This document shows, in pieces, positions 17,538-30,595 of a DNA stretch of 64,000 nucleotides. The notes beneath the pieces are model-generated. The model made no database searches. It had not been told where the DNA came from and saw only the letters and a list, made by a program, of their open reading frames with translations. Made by a program: the position numbers and the translations under genes. How positions within the stretch are numbered: the stretch's first letter is position 1; every line of letters begins with the position of its first letter. Source of the stretch: Panax quinquefolius (taxonomy: Eukaryota > Streptophyta > Magnoliopsida > Apiales > Araliaceae); the NCBI GenBank assembly GCA_020205615.1, contig CM035169.1, positions 21,676,540-21,740,539 on the forward strand, written 5' to 3'.

Positions 17538-19481
17538 ATCTAGTAGTTTTAAGGAGAAGGCCAGCTTAGATGGTGAATCTTAGTGATATTTGCGAAGAGA
17601 AGATTGTGCTGTATATACCAGTCTCTCCGTTTGGTTGGGTCCCCTATGCTTTTGCATTTCTAGTCGTCTTCAGTTTTTTGTTTTAGTTGGCTGTTGTGCG
17701 ACCCAATCTTTTACGGACTCACCTGGAGATTGGGCTTCTGTTACGACCAACTTTTCAATTATAACTTGTAACTTTGGAATCCTGGAAAATTGTTAATTCT
17801 AAGGATTTTATAAACCATTTATCAAGAAATTAATTTGTCATATGTAAATTGTAAAGCCTCGGGTACTGCTGGGATGACAGTAGGGGCAACTTCATAATTA
17901 TATCAGCTGCTCTTAACTTCTCTATAGTGGTAGGACTAGGAAGTCCGATGAGTTGTGTTTGAATATGTAGTTCAGATCCCTTATTTTAAATGTGATACCA
18001 GCTTGCTATTAGGCATCCATCGTGCCCGAGAGCTAGTGAAATGACTGAACACTAGATCTCTTTGTACAAAACTGCAATGACAGCTTCATAATTTATTGGT
18101 TGGTGGATGGAGTCATTTTTATAGTCCATTTGAAATAAACATCGACCCCTAATTCATTTGTCCTTGTTTTTTTTTTTTTCTTTTTCATCTTGTCGCTTAT
18201 TTGAAAAAACAAGTGATAAAAATAAAGTGTATCTAGACGTGATTAAAGCAAAGTAGCTTCATAAAAGAATTGAAGCAAGTTTAATTTGGGCATTCAGACA
18301 TAAAGTTTGATCAAGTTGAGCAGACTAAAATGGTTGACCAAGGATACTGTTTTTGAATTTTACTCATTAATTCATTACTTGAAGCTGAAGATAATCAATA
18401 CCCTAGGCCCTACCTCCTGTTGAATTTTCCTATCCACCACATCACCCCATCTTCCTTGTGCTCGTGTTGGTTACAATTACATTACATGCATCTCGAAGCT
18501 TGGCTAGCTGATCTGATCTAAGTTTGAGCTTTAAGCACTCTGTTATCCCATTAAGAGAGGTTCTCGAACTTCCCCCCTTTCATATTTCATCCTTTTCAAC
18601 TAGGCATTAATCATTATTGGCTCTCCCTCCTCATAAACCCCCCTCCCTGCTCAATAAATTCAAGAGGATTACCAAATAAATACACTCTATGCCAAAACCT
18701 GCTTCATATAAAATGATAAATAAAATAGAGGCAAGTCATTAGGCGGCCTTTTCTAATAAATCTGAACAAGATGTTGGTAGTGGAAGCACCTACCTAGTTT
18801 TGCCATCATGTCAAATTCATACATTTTATAGTAAGAGATGAATAGTTTTAAAAATATACACACTTTTACTAGTATTTGAAAGGAAAAAGAAAAAAAGAAT
18901 AATAAATAAACAAAGTAAAGATTGACTTGTAACACGTACTAAACTATTAATTGAACATTGTCTTTTCCTTTCCTCCTTTATTCTAAAATAAAAAGTGGAC
19001 AATTTTTTTTAATTTTATTATTATTATCAGCGATTAAAATGGAATAGGCATAAATAATGCATCTTCTATCCTATTTGGGAGAAAGAGATGGTAGTAGAAG
19101 GAGAATTAAATGTAGGAAAGAGATAATTTATTTATTTATTTATTGTTGGTGTGGTGTCGCCGGTTTTAATCAAAATAAAAATATAACAAAAGATAAAACA
19201 TTGTAGGCCTCTCTACTTTGATCTTACTCTATAAAGGTTTTAAAGTTTAAAAAAAATGTTTACATTAATGTTAAATCAGGCAAAAAATAAAAGAAAATGA
19301 TTTTTTTTTGTTGTTTTCTATTTATTTTTGCTGTTCAATAGACGAGAGAAAAGGGAAAAAAATAAGGATAGAGAATTTAGTTACTTCTACCAAAAAGTTT
19401 CAAATTTAAATGAAAAGGAAAGACTAGAGATCTAGAGGGAGATGATAACCTAATGTTAAATGTATATCCGTAAGAATAATG

Positions 19482-19632
19482 GTAGCGATATAAATTATTC
19501 TATAAACTGTTGATGTGACATACTCTACTTCAGCGTATTGTATGGTACTATTACATTAAAATAATTTGTTGATCAATATACTGATATAGAGTATGTCCCA
19601 TCAATAATTTATAAAATAGTTTATATTTGTAG
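19482..19632. mobile_element. Short inverted-repeat (MITE-like) element
   Basis: A left arm of about 42 bp (from ATATAAATTATTCTATAAA through TTGATGTGACATACTCTA) is inverted at the right (TAGAGTATGTCCCATCAA to ATTTATAAAATAGTTTATAT) with a few mismatches. The loop is about 65 bp. Such palindromic AT-rich elements of about 150 bp are typical non-autonomous DNA transposons. The target duplication is not clear. Confidence 0.6.
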
Positions 19633-19893
19633 TATTACTTATCGTGTAAAATCACATATTTGAGTGCATCTATTCACAAGATAAAGTCATAATTTAGCGG
19701 GTTTTACAAAAAGAATAAGAAAGTAAACCACTCCTTTTAGTATTGGTTCTCAAAAATTAAAAAAAATAAAAAAAATTAAAAGAGAAAAAACACATCTTTC
19801 AAAATCTCTCTGTTACTATTTATTTAAAATACAATAAAATTCATGTCCCAAGTAATTTTATTTTTTTATGTTTTTTTTATGTTTTCCAAACTA

Positions 19894-20143
19894 CTCCCTC
19901 CGTCCCCTTGATATAAAACGTTTTAGAGAAGTTTTTTTTATCCCTTAATATATACTAATATTTTAGAATTCTAAATAAGTATTATTGGTTTAGTTTCCAA
20001 TATTACTCCAAGTATTAACTTTAACTTTTTCATTATTTTTTACCCAATAAATAATAATATCTTTTTTTAATATAAAAATAATATAAATATTTAATACTAT
20101 ACAATCATTTTTATTTTTATTTTTATTTAAGTGGGCGAGGGAG
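19894..20143. mobile_element. Stowaway (Tc1/mariner) MITE
   Basis: The left end CTCCCTCCGTCCCC and right end GGGCGAGGGAG form the Stowaway terminal inverted repeat. Both are flanked by TA (19892-19893, 20144-20145). The length of 250 bp and the AT-rich interior are usual for the family. It lies about 1.2 kb upstream of the GNL1 start codon, close to the presumed promoter. Confidence 0.9.
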
Positions 20144-20229
20144 TACTTAGTAACCAAACACAGGCCCAAGTATATAAATTTAAAACGTTTCTCAAAGTCG
20201 GGAGCTTCTTTTTCCAAGAATTGGCCTTT

Positions 20230-21331
20230 CTTTCTTTATTTCAATTGAAAATGCAGAAACTCAGATTTGTGTCACCTCTGTAAGCTCCCAGAACCAGAGA
20301 GCTCTCTCAACTTGGTTGCTGAATCGCAAAAGGTACGTCCTTTCTTCTCGATCCGGTCATTCCCAGTGCCTACGCACGCCCAATTTATTAATAATCGGCG
20401 CTCTAGCAAATCGCATCAGATTAATCTAATTTGCCGTGATACAGTTGACCCATTTTAGAATTATCTTCATTAAGTTCTTATTGCCGATTCTCAACTATTA
20501 AGTTACAATTTCTCACCTTCAATTGTGGAATTGACATACTTATCAAAATTTAAAATATAATTTTTTTATAAAAAAATGGGGAGTTGATACATGATTTAGT
20601 TAGATCTGATAGGGTACTGTGACTATGAAGCATTGTGTTTTACCTTTTCATTTTATCTTTGAAATTTATTTTTGACAAGTAATTTGCGATTCATTTTGTC
20701 TATGAAAATACCGTAGAATTGCCGACATATATGTGTTTGTGCTAGTTGATTCCAACAAATTGAAACTCCAATAAGGATTCCAATCCATTGAAAAAGTATT
20801 TTGTCCTTATTGCGTTGTGAGTAAAAATATATTTAATCAACTAGGTCCAGAAAGATGGGTTCTGACTTCTGATCATCTATAACTGTTCAGCAAGTTCATC
20901 ATTGTAAAAATTGCATGTAAGCAAACATTTAATTGACAAAGAAGATAATGTAATACGGTAACAATTTCTGAAGAAGTCATTCCTAAATGAATCTTCTAAA
21001 GTCTGCGTGCACTCAGCTCAACTGATTCACAGATTTAATTTAAAATAATAAATAAACTATTCAGCTTATTAACCTTGATAGAGGTTAGTTCCAGGTCAGG
21101 GAGAGATATTGTCAGTATATATGTTATGTTTAATCAACTAGGTCAGGGAGAGGTATGTTATCTGCTTGATGTTCTGAAGTTTTTGGTTAATTTATTTTCA
21201 CATTCATCTTTTTTGATGATTTTCTTTGTCAATCACTGTGAAGGTTAAGAACAGGCCAGGTTAGACTGCTCTTTGCATGGGTGCTGTTTGTGGTTCATCA
21301 ATCAAGTAAAGTGCATTCAGAAAGTTTGATC
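20230..21331 (+). promoter_or_regulatory. GNL1: GNL1 leader region with introns
   Basis: A first leader exon is plausible around 20240-20332, ending CAAAAG before gtacgt. The leader resumes near 21245 after an acceptor such as gtgaag. A short upstream ORF starts at ATG 21277 (10 codons, stop at 21309) before the chosen start at 21332. Exact exon ends need transcripts; no TATA box is claimed. Confidence 0.45.
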
Positions 21332-24300
21332 ATGGGTTGCTTAAGTGATCAGTCTGATGTCAATGTATTTACTCGAGAATTCAAGGACTGTTCCTGTAGG
21401 CCTTCTAGAGGTGCTTTAGCATTAATGGTGAATTCAGAAATAGGTGCAGTTTTGGCTGTAATGAGGAGAAATGTTCGATGGGGAGCTCGTTATACGGCAG
21501 ATGATGATCGGCTAGATCACTCTCTCATCCATTCATTCAAGGAACTGCGGAAAAAAATATTCTCATGGCAGCATCAGTGGCAGACAATCAATCCAGTTGT
21601 GTACCTCAAGCCATTTCTGGATGTGATTCAATCTGATGAAACTGGTGCACCAATTACCGGTGTTGCTTTATCAGCAGTCTACAAAATCTTAACCCTGGAA
21701 GTAATTGATTTATATACTGTGAATGTAGACGAAGCTTTGCACCTGATAGTTGATGCTGTGACAAGTTGTCGGTTTGAGGTGACTGATCCTGCCTCTGAAG
21801 AAGTGGTACTAATGAAGATACTTCAGGTTCTTTTGGCCTGCATGAAGAATAAGGCATCACTTAAGCTGAGTAACCAGCATGTATGCAACATAGTAAATAC
21901 TTGCTTTCGTGTAGTTCATCAGGCAAGCTCTAAAGGTGAGTTGCTGCAGAGAATAGCACGCCACACAATGCATGAGTTGATTAGGTGTATTTTCTCACAT
22001 CTGTCAGATATTGACAACATAGAACAAGCATTGACTCAAGGAGGCAAATCTCATGTCAACAAAGAGGTAATGGTCCGAGTTTCTTGTTTATGGAAGATAT
22101 ACTTCAACTTAAAAATATTTGGCAGCACCTGTTAAGATGTTGGTGCCAGGTCCATGTTCCAGTAATGATCTAGGAACTCCTTGAATCTGATCTGGTAGTT
22201 TTGCAGTCATTTCAGAATTCGGATAGGTGGGAGTGGGACATGGTTAGTAGGGGATTGTGATTAGATTTCTAGACTTGAATTCATAAACTAGATGTTCAGC
22301 ATTTTATGGTAATTATTTAGCCATTGTCTCCTAGGGGTGAAGCACACGATCCGGCATTTATGGTTACTGGTGCTGAATGCTTGTTAAAAGAAAATACTAA
22401 AAGAAAAATGCATGGGTTTGTGGTGATGCAAAAGAAGTGCTTTTCATCATAATTTACTTATATTGAAGTAGCTCCTTTGTTGTTTCCCTATCAATTTCTT
22501 AAAGCTTGTGTTTTTTGGCAGGTTGGTGTGCCAGATGGGAATCACACTTCTGAGATTATACAACAAGATAACGGACATGTCAGTTCAGACTATCATGATA
22601 GGATACCTCCTACTGAAGTTGCTTCAAATGTTTCCATGGATACATCAACAGGAAAGATGGATGGAAACATAGTTGACGCTGGTCAGGGGAAGGAGGTTGC
22701 TCAAACTGGAGGGGATCTTATGATGGAGCCATATGGAATACCATGCATGGTGGAAATTTTACACTTCCTATGTTCTCTTTTGAATGTTATAGAAGACATT
22801 GGAGTTGGTCCTAAATCAAATCCTATAGCTTATGATGAAGACTTGCCCCTATTTGCATTGGGCTTAATCAATTCGGCAATTGAATTGGGTGGGGCTTCTA
22901 TTGGACATCACCCTAAATTGTTGGCTTTAATACAAGATGAATTGTTCCGTAATTTAATGAGGTTTGGTTTGTTAATGCCTCCATTAATTCTTTCAACAGT
23001 ATGTAGCATCATTCTCAATTTGTATCATCATTTCGTATCAAGCTAAAACTGCAACTTGAAGCCTTCTTCTCTTGTGTTCTTTTGAGGATTGCACAAAGCA
23101 AATATGGAGCTTCATATCAACAGCAGGAGGTTGCTATGGAAACTCTTGTTGACCTCTGCAGGCAACCAACATTTATGTCTGAGATGTATGCCAACTTTGA
23201 CTGTGACATATCCTGCAACAATGTTTTCGAAGACCTTGCCAACCTACTTTCAAAAAGTGCATTTCCAGTTAACAGACCTCTATCTGCAATGCATGTTCTT
23301 GCTTTGGATGGTCTGGTTGCCATGATACAGGGTATGGCCGAGAGGATAGGAAGTGAGTATCCAGCTTCAAAACAAGCTTCAATAAATTTTACAGATTATG
23401 AATCTTTTTGGAAGTTGAAATGTGTTAACTATGACAACCCTAATGATTGGGTGCCATTTGTCCATAAGATGAAGTACATCAAGAGAAAAATGATGATTGG
23501 AGTTGATCACTTTAACCGGGAACCTAAGAAAGGTTTTGAGTTTCTTCAGGAAATGCATCTGTTGCCTGATAAACCTGATCCCCAAAGTGTAGCATGTTTC
23601 TTCAGGTTCTCAACTGGGTTAGATAAGAATCTTATTGGGGATTATCTGGGAAATCATGACGATTTTTGTGTTCATGTGCTTCAGGAATTTGCGCGCACAT
23701 TTGATTTTCAAGACATGAATTTGGACATTGCATTACGTGTTTTTTTGGAAACTTTCAGATTGCCTGGAGAATCACAAAAGATACAGAGGGTCCTTGAGGC
23801 ATTTGCCGAGAGATATTATGAGCAATCACCCCATATTCTGCTCAACAAAGATGCAGCCCTCCTACTATCATATTCCATTATAATGCTCAACACAGATCAA
23901 CACAATGCACAGGTTAAGAAGAAGATGACAGAAGAAGATTTTATTCGTAACAATCGGCGCATAAATGGGGGGAATGATCTTCCTCGTGAATACCTGTCTG
24001 AGCTTTATCACTCAATATGTGAGAATGAGATCCGGATGACCCCAGAGCAAGCTTCTGGTTCTCCTCCATTGATGACCTCTAGCCACTGGTTCAGTCTAAT
24101 GCACAAATCCAAACAAGCTGCTCCATTCATCACCTGTGATTATAGAGAGCACCTTGACCATGACATGTTTGCTATCTTATCGGGTCCAACTATTGCTGCT
24201 TTATCTGTGGTTTTTGACAATGTGGTTCAGGATGATGTTTTACAAACATGCATTGATGGATTCTTAGCAGTTGCGAAGATTGCAGCTTGCTATCATTTAA

Positions 24301-26135
24301 GTGAAGTACTAGATGATCTGGTTGTCTCTCTTTGTAAATTCACAACACTCTTGCTTCCACTATCTGTTGAAGAATCTATCATTACTTTTGGGGATGATGC
24401 TAAAGCTAGAATGGCAACTGAAGCAGTTTTTACCATAGCGAACAGATACGGTGATTATATCCGCTCTGGTTGGAAAAACATTCTAGACTGTGTGCTAAAC
24501 TTGCACAGAATAGGACTTCTCCCTGCTCGTCTTGCTAGTGATGCAGCTGATGATTTGGAGCCTCCTCCTGACATGGAGCGCAGGAAATCTACTTTGGGTT
24601 CCCCACCAACAATATCCCACACGTCATCCTTGGCGGCTCCTAGGAGATCATCGAGTCTGATGGGCCGGTTCAGCCAACTCTTATATCTTGATACAGAAGA
24701 ACCTGCTCCGCAACCAACTGATGAACATCTTGCTGCTCATCAAGTCTCTCTTCAGACAGTTCAGAAGTGCCAAATTGATTGCATTTTCAGTGAAAGTAAA
24801 TTTCTGCAAGCTGAGTCACTATCGCAGCTTGTTCGTGCCCTCATCTCAGCTGCAGGGAGATCCTACAAGGGAAATAGCTTTCTGGAAGATGAAGAAACTG
24901 CAATTTTTTGTCTGGAATTAATGATTGCAGTCACACTAAATAACCGGGACAGGATTATGCTTCTCTGGCAGGGTGTTTATGAGCACATAGCCAATGTTGT
25001 TCAGTCAGCTGTAATGCCCTGCACTTTAGTGGAGAAGGCTGTGTTTGGGCTTCTACGCATATGTCAGAGGCTTCTTCCTTACAAGGAAAACTTGACTGAT
25101 GACTTACTCAAGTCTCTGCAACTGGTATTGAAACTTGATGCTCGGGTTGCTGATGCTTATTGTGAACATATTACACAGGAGGTTATGCGCCTGGTGAAAA
25201 CAAATGCAATGCAGATAAGATCTCATGCGGGTTGGCGTACAATCACCTCCTTGCTTTCCATCACAGCTCGACATCCAGATGCATCTGAAGTGGGATTTGA
25301 GGCACTAGAATTCATTATGGCTGATGGAGCTCACCTGTTGCCAGCAAATTATGTGCTCTGTATGAATGCTGCTAGGCAGTTTGCTGAGTCTCGAGTTGGG
25401 AATATCGATCGGTCAATTAGATCTTTGGATTTGATGGCAGGTTCAGTGGCTTGCCTAGTGAGCTGGTCTTGCAAGACCAAGGAAGCCGTGGGGGAAGAGG
25501 CTGCTACTAAAATGTATCAGGATATTGGGGAGATGTGGCTTAGGCTGGTGCAGGGAGTGAGGAAAGTGTGCCTGGATCAGAGAGAAGAGGTCAGGAATCA
25601 CGCAATTTTGATACTACAGAGGAGCCTGATAGGGGTTGATGAGATCCATCTACCAAATGAGTTGTGGTTGCAGTGTTTCGATCTGGTGATCTTCACATTG
25701 CTTGATGACTTGTTAGAAATTGCGCAGGAGAGTTCTCCCAAGGACTACCGTAACATGGAAGGATCACTTGTTTTATCCCTAAAACTCTCGTCAAAAGTGT
25801 TCTTACAGTCACTAAAGCACCTCTCGCAGTTGCCGTCCTTCTCTAAAATATGGTTGGGTGTTCTTAGTAGTCTGGAGAGATATATGAAGGTGAAATTTAG
25901 AGGGAAGCAAAGCGAGAAGATTCATGAATTAATCCCAGAGCTCCTGAAGAACACCCTGCTTGTCATGAAGACTAGCGGGTTCCTTGTGCCAGGTAATGAT
26001 AATGGAGAGGACAGTTTCTGGCAGCTGACTTGGTTACATGTGAAGGATATAGCCCCATCTTTGCAGTTAGAAATTTTTCCTAGTGATGAATTACAGCAGT
26101 TGCAGTCAAAAAACACTGAAACTGGTGGTAGTTGA
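21332..26135 (+). CDS. GNL1: ARF guanine-nucleotide exchange factor, GNOM-LIKE 1 type
   Basis: This large GBF1-class ARF-GEF loads GTP on ARF GTPases for COPI traffic at the Golgi; GNOM-family members also serve recycling. Two coding exons, 21332-22066 and 22522-26135, give 1449 aa, the family's length. Domain order: DCB (from EIGAVLAVMRRNVRWG), HUS, Sec7 (about 555-745), then HDS helices. The catalytic glutamate lies in FRLPGES (about E662). The N-terminus (MGCLSDQS..., EFKDC, PSRGALA) and the MEPYGIPCMVE segment match GNL1 better than GNOM, as recalled. The start is the ATG at 21332; upstream GTG/ATG codons do not extend a conserved N-terminus. Odd: one base is missing at about 23031-23034 (before CG), splitting the frame; adding it restores an exact multiple of three, so an error is likely. 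Residue about 700 is Met in SIIMLNTDQHN, the brefeldin A-sensitive form. Confidence 0.92.
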
Positions 26136-27260
26136 ATTCCTGATGAGAACTAATGCTTCTGTCAGGTGAGACCGAGACCTGAATATTATCTTCAGATTAG
26201 AGGCTTACCAGAATAAAATTGTCTGGGATATCTTTTTCCTTGGTTTGTTGAATACAGTAGCACTTACTAGTTCCATGCTCTTATCTATCAGGCACAACAA
26301 ACTTCACAGGTGAAGCCGGTAAAATATTCTTGACACACTGAATTTTCATGAAGTACAAAATGTAAATTGAAGCGTGCACAGGTGCGTTTTCTGACATATT
26401 ATTCTGGTTCAGTGTGTAATTCATAGTCTTGTAGCTTGCATATATCATCCTCGGTCTCCATGAACCATGACAAAAGTGGTTCTATTTGGGAAGGTACCTG
26501 GTGCCCTATTTGCCCCACCAAGAGAGAGAGAGTATATCTCCTCAAATTTTGTACTACCGTGACCTTTCTGTTCTGGAAGTTTGAAATTACAATCATATCA
26601 TTTCCTTTGTATAAATAGTTTTTCATATTATGATGATATACAACAGTTCAGTTCGTTTAGGGATTTCTAAGAGCCTGATCTGGCAAGTTTAATGAAATAT
26701 GTTTCCGACTTTTTGCATGTACTCTTGGCTGATAATTTGTTAGGCCTATTAATTTCATTGGCATAGAATTAAGTGTCAGTAGCGTATGTTGGGACTTGGA
26801 ACCCTCTTGTTCAGCTTCTCGGAACAATGTCTTTTTGTTCATTGCCCAACTAATATGGCACCTTCTTTGTTCGAGTAACTTCATATCAATTGCATTAGTA
26901 TTATTTTTTTCTACGATTAGTTTCTGAATTAATTCTTCTTGTAGGCAATGTAAATTTTTACTAATAAACTGTAACAAAAAAAATGGGTAAATTTATGTGA
27001 ACTTCGATTCTGCCCCTACGGTTATATTTAGTCCATGCAAAAATATTTTACTAAATTCTTAAGTTTAAATGTAAACACAAGAGTCTTGGGTACAAATTTA
27101 TTGGTCCATTTATGTGAGGCTTATTTCCTTTTTCATGTGAATTATGATTGTGTGCTTGATGTTGATTATGATTTATGAGAAGGAAAATGATAGGGAAGTA
27201 ATTAGATTGTAGTATAATTTATCTAGACAAAATATTGGTATGTTGTACAGTTGTACTATA

Positions 27261-27478
27261 CTCCCTCCTCCTCCTCCTTCTAGTCTATTAATATATGTAG
27301 TTTTAGAGTTGTGCACAAGAATTAAGAAAATAATTGTATAACATTAAATATAATATCAATTGTCTTAGATTACTCGTCTGTAATATTTTCTCATTAGGGG
27401 TAATTCTGGAGATTAAGATTATAATTATTTTTCATAGATTATATAAAACGACAAATAAAATCATCACGGAGGAGGGAG
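27261..27478. mobile_element. Stowaway MITE
   Basis: The left end CTCCCTCCTCCTCC and the right end GGAGGAGGGAG are inverted and flanked by TA (27259-27260 and 27479-27480). The length is 218 bp with an AT-rich interior. The CTC expansion in the left end is a small microsatellite-like slip. Confidence 0.85.
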
Positions 27479-28583
27479 TATCATTTATCATGCATCGAGA
27501 CATACAACCAATCAATCTTTCTTCTAAATAAATTATACATCAAATTTAAATTTTTGTTAGAATTGCATTTAGACCTTAAAAAATTGCTTATTTTGTTTTT
27601 ACTGTCAAACAGGAACAAATGTGTTTGGATAGGGCAGGAGTCAAGATCGGTTTCTTTACAGGCATCATTTTTTCTGGCATGTTATCATGGTTCTAGCTCT
27701 TTATTTATTTAATTTTTTTTATAGCTTTTTGGAACCTTTTCCTTCACCAAAATTAATTATGTTATACCTTACACCATTATGTTTTAAATAATGCTGAAAA
27801 AGAAAATTTTAATGTAAATATATAAGGCGAATTCCATTTTTTCCAGGCAACTTTTTATTTGAAAATTTATATAGTTTTATGGTATATATATATATATATT
27901 CCCCCCCCCCATATTTTTTTAAGTCTTTAATTTAATAGTGATAATATATTAATAAATTTGTGATGATAAGCTTAAAGAAATTAAGTTATTTTACATTTCA
28001 TAAAAAAGAATTGTGACTATTTTCTTAGTTAAAATAATTTGATAAATATGACTTTGTAAAATGAACGGACTAATAATTATTCATATACTAGCACAGGGAA
28101 TATATTTCATTTCTTTTGGGCATATTGAGTTAATAAAATATAGTGTATTATTTAAAGGGTAGAACAATAACAAAGACTTTATAAACATTTTCATCTATTT
28201 ATATTTGATAATTTCCTTATAATTGTAGTGTGTAACTCAATTAAACATAAATAAAGGGGAACGGTTTTCAGCGCAATATTGCATATTCCAGTGCAAATGT
28301 ACAATTGTATTCTATGGTACTATTTGATGTGTATTTATAGATTCAAAATTCGTTGCTAAAAGTAAAAATTCCGATACTTTGTCATTTTTAGTAACAAAAT
28401 TTGGGTCAAAGAGTGTAATATGTCGGTTCGTTAAAAATGTGGGATGCAAAATGTAACGTTTTGAAGTATAAGATGTAATATACAAAATTGAGTATACTTG
28501 GGGGATACGAAGTGCATTTAACTCTTTTACGATATCATAAACAATTGCAAATGTAATAATAATAAAAAAAGTGTTAAATTCAC

Positions 28584-28680
28584 AACACTTTTTGTTATTT
28601 CTATAACAAAAGTGTTTGTAGATGTATAGCGACAGTGAAAACAGTCGTTATAGATTTATAGCGATATTTTTGTTGTGAAA
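28584..28680. repeat. Pair of short hairpins (subterminal-repeat-like)
   Basis: AACACTTTTTGTTA and TAACAAAAGTGTT (28584-28615) form a near-perfect hairpin. It is followed by TAGCGAC and GTCGTTA (about 28627-28654). Such words are frequent in the subterminal parts of CACTA-type elements, but no CACTA end or target duplication was found, so the origin is unsettled. Confidence 0.35.
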
Positions 28681-29334
28681 AATAATAATTTCTGTTGTGG
28701 ATTTAACAATTTGTTGAAAAAAAACAGAGAAAAATTATTAATATTAACTACAAGTTAGTACTATAATATTACTCTATAAAACATGTTTAAACGTTGATTA
28801 GTTATAGGAAAACAACTTTAACAATTAAACACTTAGTTTAAAGAAATAGGGCTATAATCATTTTTGCCTTTTTCCAATTTTTAATTAGGATGATGTGGAA
28901 ATAAGAATTTAGGATAAAAGTTAACCTTCCGTTTTTAAAAAAAATATTTATAAAAACTAGCACTCACGTGTTGATTGTATAAATTATGTGGGGGATAAAA
29001 AAGAATTTTATAAAAGTTAATATTAAATAAAAGATATAAAAATTAAAGTAAAAAGGATAAAATAGTAATATAACTAAATTTATAAAAGCATTGAGATAAA
29101 AACACAGTGTAACATTGTTTCACTCAACGCTCCGAAGATGACATAGATAAATTTGTTTTACAAAAAAAAATCTTTTTTATTAATAAATATTAAATTAGTA
29201 TAGCGATGACCAATTAGTCTATTGACATAGAGTCGAGGATAAGTTATCATTCAGGCTTCTGACAATATGAGTGTTGTCATTTTGAAAGGGAAACCAAACC
29301 AATAGTATTATTTTTCTAGGCAAAAAGGGGTAAT

Positions 29335-30470
29335 ACTCCGTTTTATTACTCCACTAAATTTTAAGAAAATAGAATTGACAAATTGAATTTTTTAAAAATT
29401 ATTAAGTGAACTATTTTGTCAAATATTTTGGACGGATGTCAAATCCTTTCTTATAATTTCATACGTGGCTTTTAAAAGAAAAAAAATACACTTAAATATT
29501 GATTTGACTTACAATTGCCTCCAACACGTGGATTGAGTCAAATAATTATCCCTCGGTCCTTGCGCATGAAGACGTAGTCGTGACTGAGTGCGAGGATTAA
29601 TTCACCAGCGGCGGCGTGACTGGAGACGAAGAAAATGATCGACATGGGGAAGAGACATAAGGAAGTAACGGTCTTTGTCGGAATACGCCCACTTGAGGTC
29701 ATAACCATTGGAGAAGAATTTGTTCTCTACGGTGGTGACGAGGGCGACAGAGGCGGTGCTTTCAGATCTGATGTGCAAAGAGCGACTGAAATAGAGTCGA
29801 TGTGAGTTGAATTCAGGCGGTGAGGCGGTGATAGTTAAGACATAGGCTTTATGTTGATTGATTATTAATAGTATACCTTGATCATCATCGGAACCCTAAA
29901 CCCACTAATTTCAGTCAATTAAATTGTAAAAACTTTTATCTTTGTTTTGATAGTTTTTCCAAGTCGTCGATTTTCCCCACCCGACCATTACCACTAGTAC
30001 ACCTTCGAGTTCACTGACCTGGTTTGAATCCTTCACGTTTACGACATTGTTTTATATGACTTCTCTACTTCTCTAAGTCCGCTCAAACTGCTTCAGTTCT
30101 TGTTACTCTCGAGGATCACCACCGACAACTCCACACCACTTGTTCCACGCAGTTTCTTGATATTCAAAATTAGCACGATCTTTGGTTTAAACTATATTAC
30201 TCTAATTAATTATTAAAGTCTTTTGATACCAAAATTTGTTTCGAGGAGATGGAAAAGGGTTTGTCAAACTAGAATAAAAGTCAAATCAGTTTTTTTATAT
30301 TTTTTTCATTTAAAAAAACAAATCATGTATGAAAATATATAAAAGAATTTGATGTCCGTCCAAAAAATTTGATAGAATGATTCAATTAATAATTTTTAAA
30401 AAGTAAAGTTCGTTAATTTTATATTTTTAAAGTTTAATGAAGTAATGCTTTAAAAGTGGCAACATAGCGG
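29335..30470. mobile_element. Inverted-repeat element of 1.1 kb inserted in the left TIR
   Basis: Arms of about 150-190 bp are inverted. The left arm (29335-29500) contains TTTAAAAATTATTAA, TTTTGGACGGATGTCAAA and TTGATTTGACTT; the complement of the right arm (30290-30460) reads the same words with mismatches. The insertion splits the host TIR between 29334 and 30471. GGGTAA occurs on both sides (29329-29334, 30469-30474) and may be the remains of the target duplication. The core (29590-29830) is GC-richer (GGCGGCGTGACTGG), unlike the flanks, and could be captured host sequence, but was not recognised. Confidence 0.65.
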
Positions 30471-30595
30471 GTAAAGGCAAAGGTGCAAAAATACCCTATG
30501 GTTTTACCAGAAGTTCCACTTAGCCTATGAATTTTTTTTCTTCTAAAAATACTTCTGATATTACAAATTTTAGGTTAACTGTGCCCCTCCCGTTA
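30471..30595 (+). repeat. Left TIR of the GRF element (inner part)
   Basis: From 30471 the order of words GGCAAAG, CAAAAATACCC, GGTTTTACC, TTTTTTTTCTTCT, ACAAATTTTAGGTTAACTG, CCCCTCCC repeats in inverted order at 45431-45318. It completes the 17-bp terminus at 29318-29334, from which it was separated by the 1.1 kb insertion. Confidence 0.7.

Larger units (their letters stand above)
17538..20229. other. SnRK1 3' end and gene-less AT-rich spacer
   Basis: The first 300 bases after the stop at 17537 are probably SnRK1 3' untranslated sequence. The rest is AT-rich spacer without a supported ORF. It holds an inverted-repeat MITE candidate (about 19480-19640) and a Stowaway element (19894-20143), listed separately, and poly-A/poly-T runs. 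Confidence 0.6.
26136..29317. other. GNL1 3' end and gene-less spacer
   Basis: The first several hundred bases are probably GNL1 3' untranslated sequence. Beyond about 27000 no ORF or RNA gene is supported. The spacer holds a Stowaway MITE (27261-27478), an AT microsatellite followed by a C run (27880-27910), and small hairpins at 28584-28680. Composition is strongly AT-rich. Confidence 0.6.

Noticed and set aside
21277..21309. ATG at 21277 as the GNL1 start
   Set aside because: It opens a 10-codon frame that stops before the conserved N-terminus; the ATG at 21332 begins the frame that matches the family.
28584..28680. CACTA transposon
   Set aside because: Subterminal-like hairpins are present but no CACTA terminus or 3-bp duplication was found nearby.
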